Source of the DNA: an uncultured Collinsella sp.
GTDB lineage: Bacteria; Actinomycetota; Coriobacteriia; Coriobacteriales; Coriobacteriaceae
NCBI GenBank assembly: GCA_900546105.1
Contig: URBP01000061.1
Location: 1 to 12,868, forward strand
Reading direction: 5' to 3'
DNA length: 12,868 bases
The first letter of the stretch is position 1, and every line of letters begins with the position of its first letter. This document shows positions 12,750 through 12,868 of the stretch, piece after piece. Below the pieces are notes generated by a model, which saw nothing but the letters and a program-made list of their open reading frames with translations, was not told the origin of the DNA and made no database searches. The translations under genes and the position numbers were made by a program.

Positions 12750-12789
12750 CGCGGCGAATCCGCGACCCTTAACTACTGAGAGTAGTATA
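12750..12789 (-). promoter_or_regulatory. Putative purE promoter and leader hairpins
   Basis: TATACT (12784-12789 on the minus strand) is a good -10 box about 64 nt before the start; the -35 region (AAGACC, 12807-12812) is weak. ACTACT and AGTAGT (12772-12777, 12781-12786) form a 6-bp inverted repeat with a three-base loop that overlaps the -10 box, a natural place for a repressor. CGCGG and CCGCG (12750-12754, 12760-12764) form a second small hairpin in the leader. No purine riboswitch pattern is seen. Confidence 0.45.
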
Positions 12790-12868
12790 GCTGCTCCCGT
12801 CCCTGCGGTCTTTGTGGCGCTTCGCGGGCGGGCCAGGCTTTATCTTCACTCCGGTTGCTTTGCAAAGT

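Noticed and set aside
12858..12867. CTTTGCAAAG palindrome at the window edge
   Set aside because: Ten bases at the very end with no visible gene context; it cannot be judged from this window.

Overview
The window reads as a chromosomal segment of a high-GC, Gram-positive-type anaerobe. My best guess is the Coriobacteriia, with Collinsella or a close relative most likely. This rests on a class B sortase, a PrsA-type foldase, a B. subtilis-type (iron-sulphur, propeptide) PurF, a PF06541 membrane protein, strong AGGAGG ribosome sites and G+C-rich third positions. The taxonomic call is inference from gene content and style; no search was run.

Layout. All but one of the 12 genes lie on the minus strand, so each minus-strand unit is read from high to low coordinates. 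(1) 12720 to 10749: purE, a class B sortase and a MoaE-like protein, closely spaced and ending in a perfect 16-bp bidirectional terminator. (2) 9420 to 10649, plus strand: one polytopic PF06541-type membrane protein with its own near-consensus promoter, converging on the same terminator. (3) 9134 to 5518: the purine cluster purF-purM-purN, with a promoter upstream of purF and a strong terminator after purN. PurF makes phosphoribosylamine, PurN formylates GAR, PurM closes the imidazole ring to AIR, and PurE carries the carboxylation step further on, so the two pur loci supply consecutive parts of one pathway. (4) 5244 to 3778: a stand-alone AlbA/Schlafen-type plus GHKL-fold regulator or effector, visibly poorer in G+C than its neighbours, with its own promoter and terminator. 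(5) 3511 to 2703: a RelB/DinJ-like antitoxin and PIN-domain toxin pair with an ATGA overlap and a palindrome over the putative -10 box. (6) 2637 to 2170: an orphan PTS EIIA of the galactitol/fructose type. (7) 2160 to 1957: an intergenic cluster of direct and inverted repeats that looks REP/MITE-like. (8) 1956 to 235: a PrsA-like membrane-anchored peptidyl-prolyl isomerase followed by YqeY, then a gene-free 3' region with several hairpins, including an unusual three-layer nested inverted repeat.

Most of the window is ordinary housekeeping. The parts most worth a second look are the nested inverted repeat at 92-190, the repeat cluster at 2024-2156, the accessory block 2703-5331 (toxin-antitoxin pair plus AlbA-GHKL gene), the MoaE-like protein lacking one catalytic lysine, and possible RNA structure at the purF-purM junction. 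I found no CRISPR array, tRNA, rRNA or complete insertion sequence.
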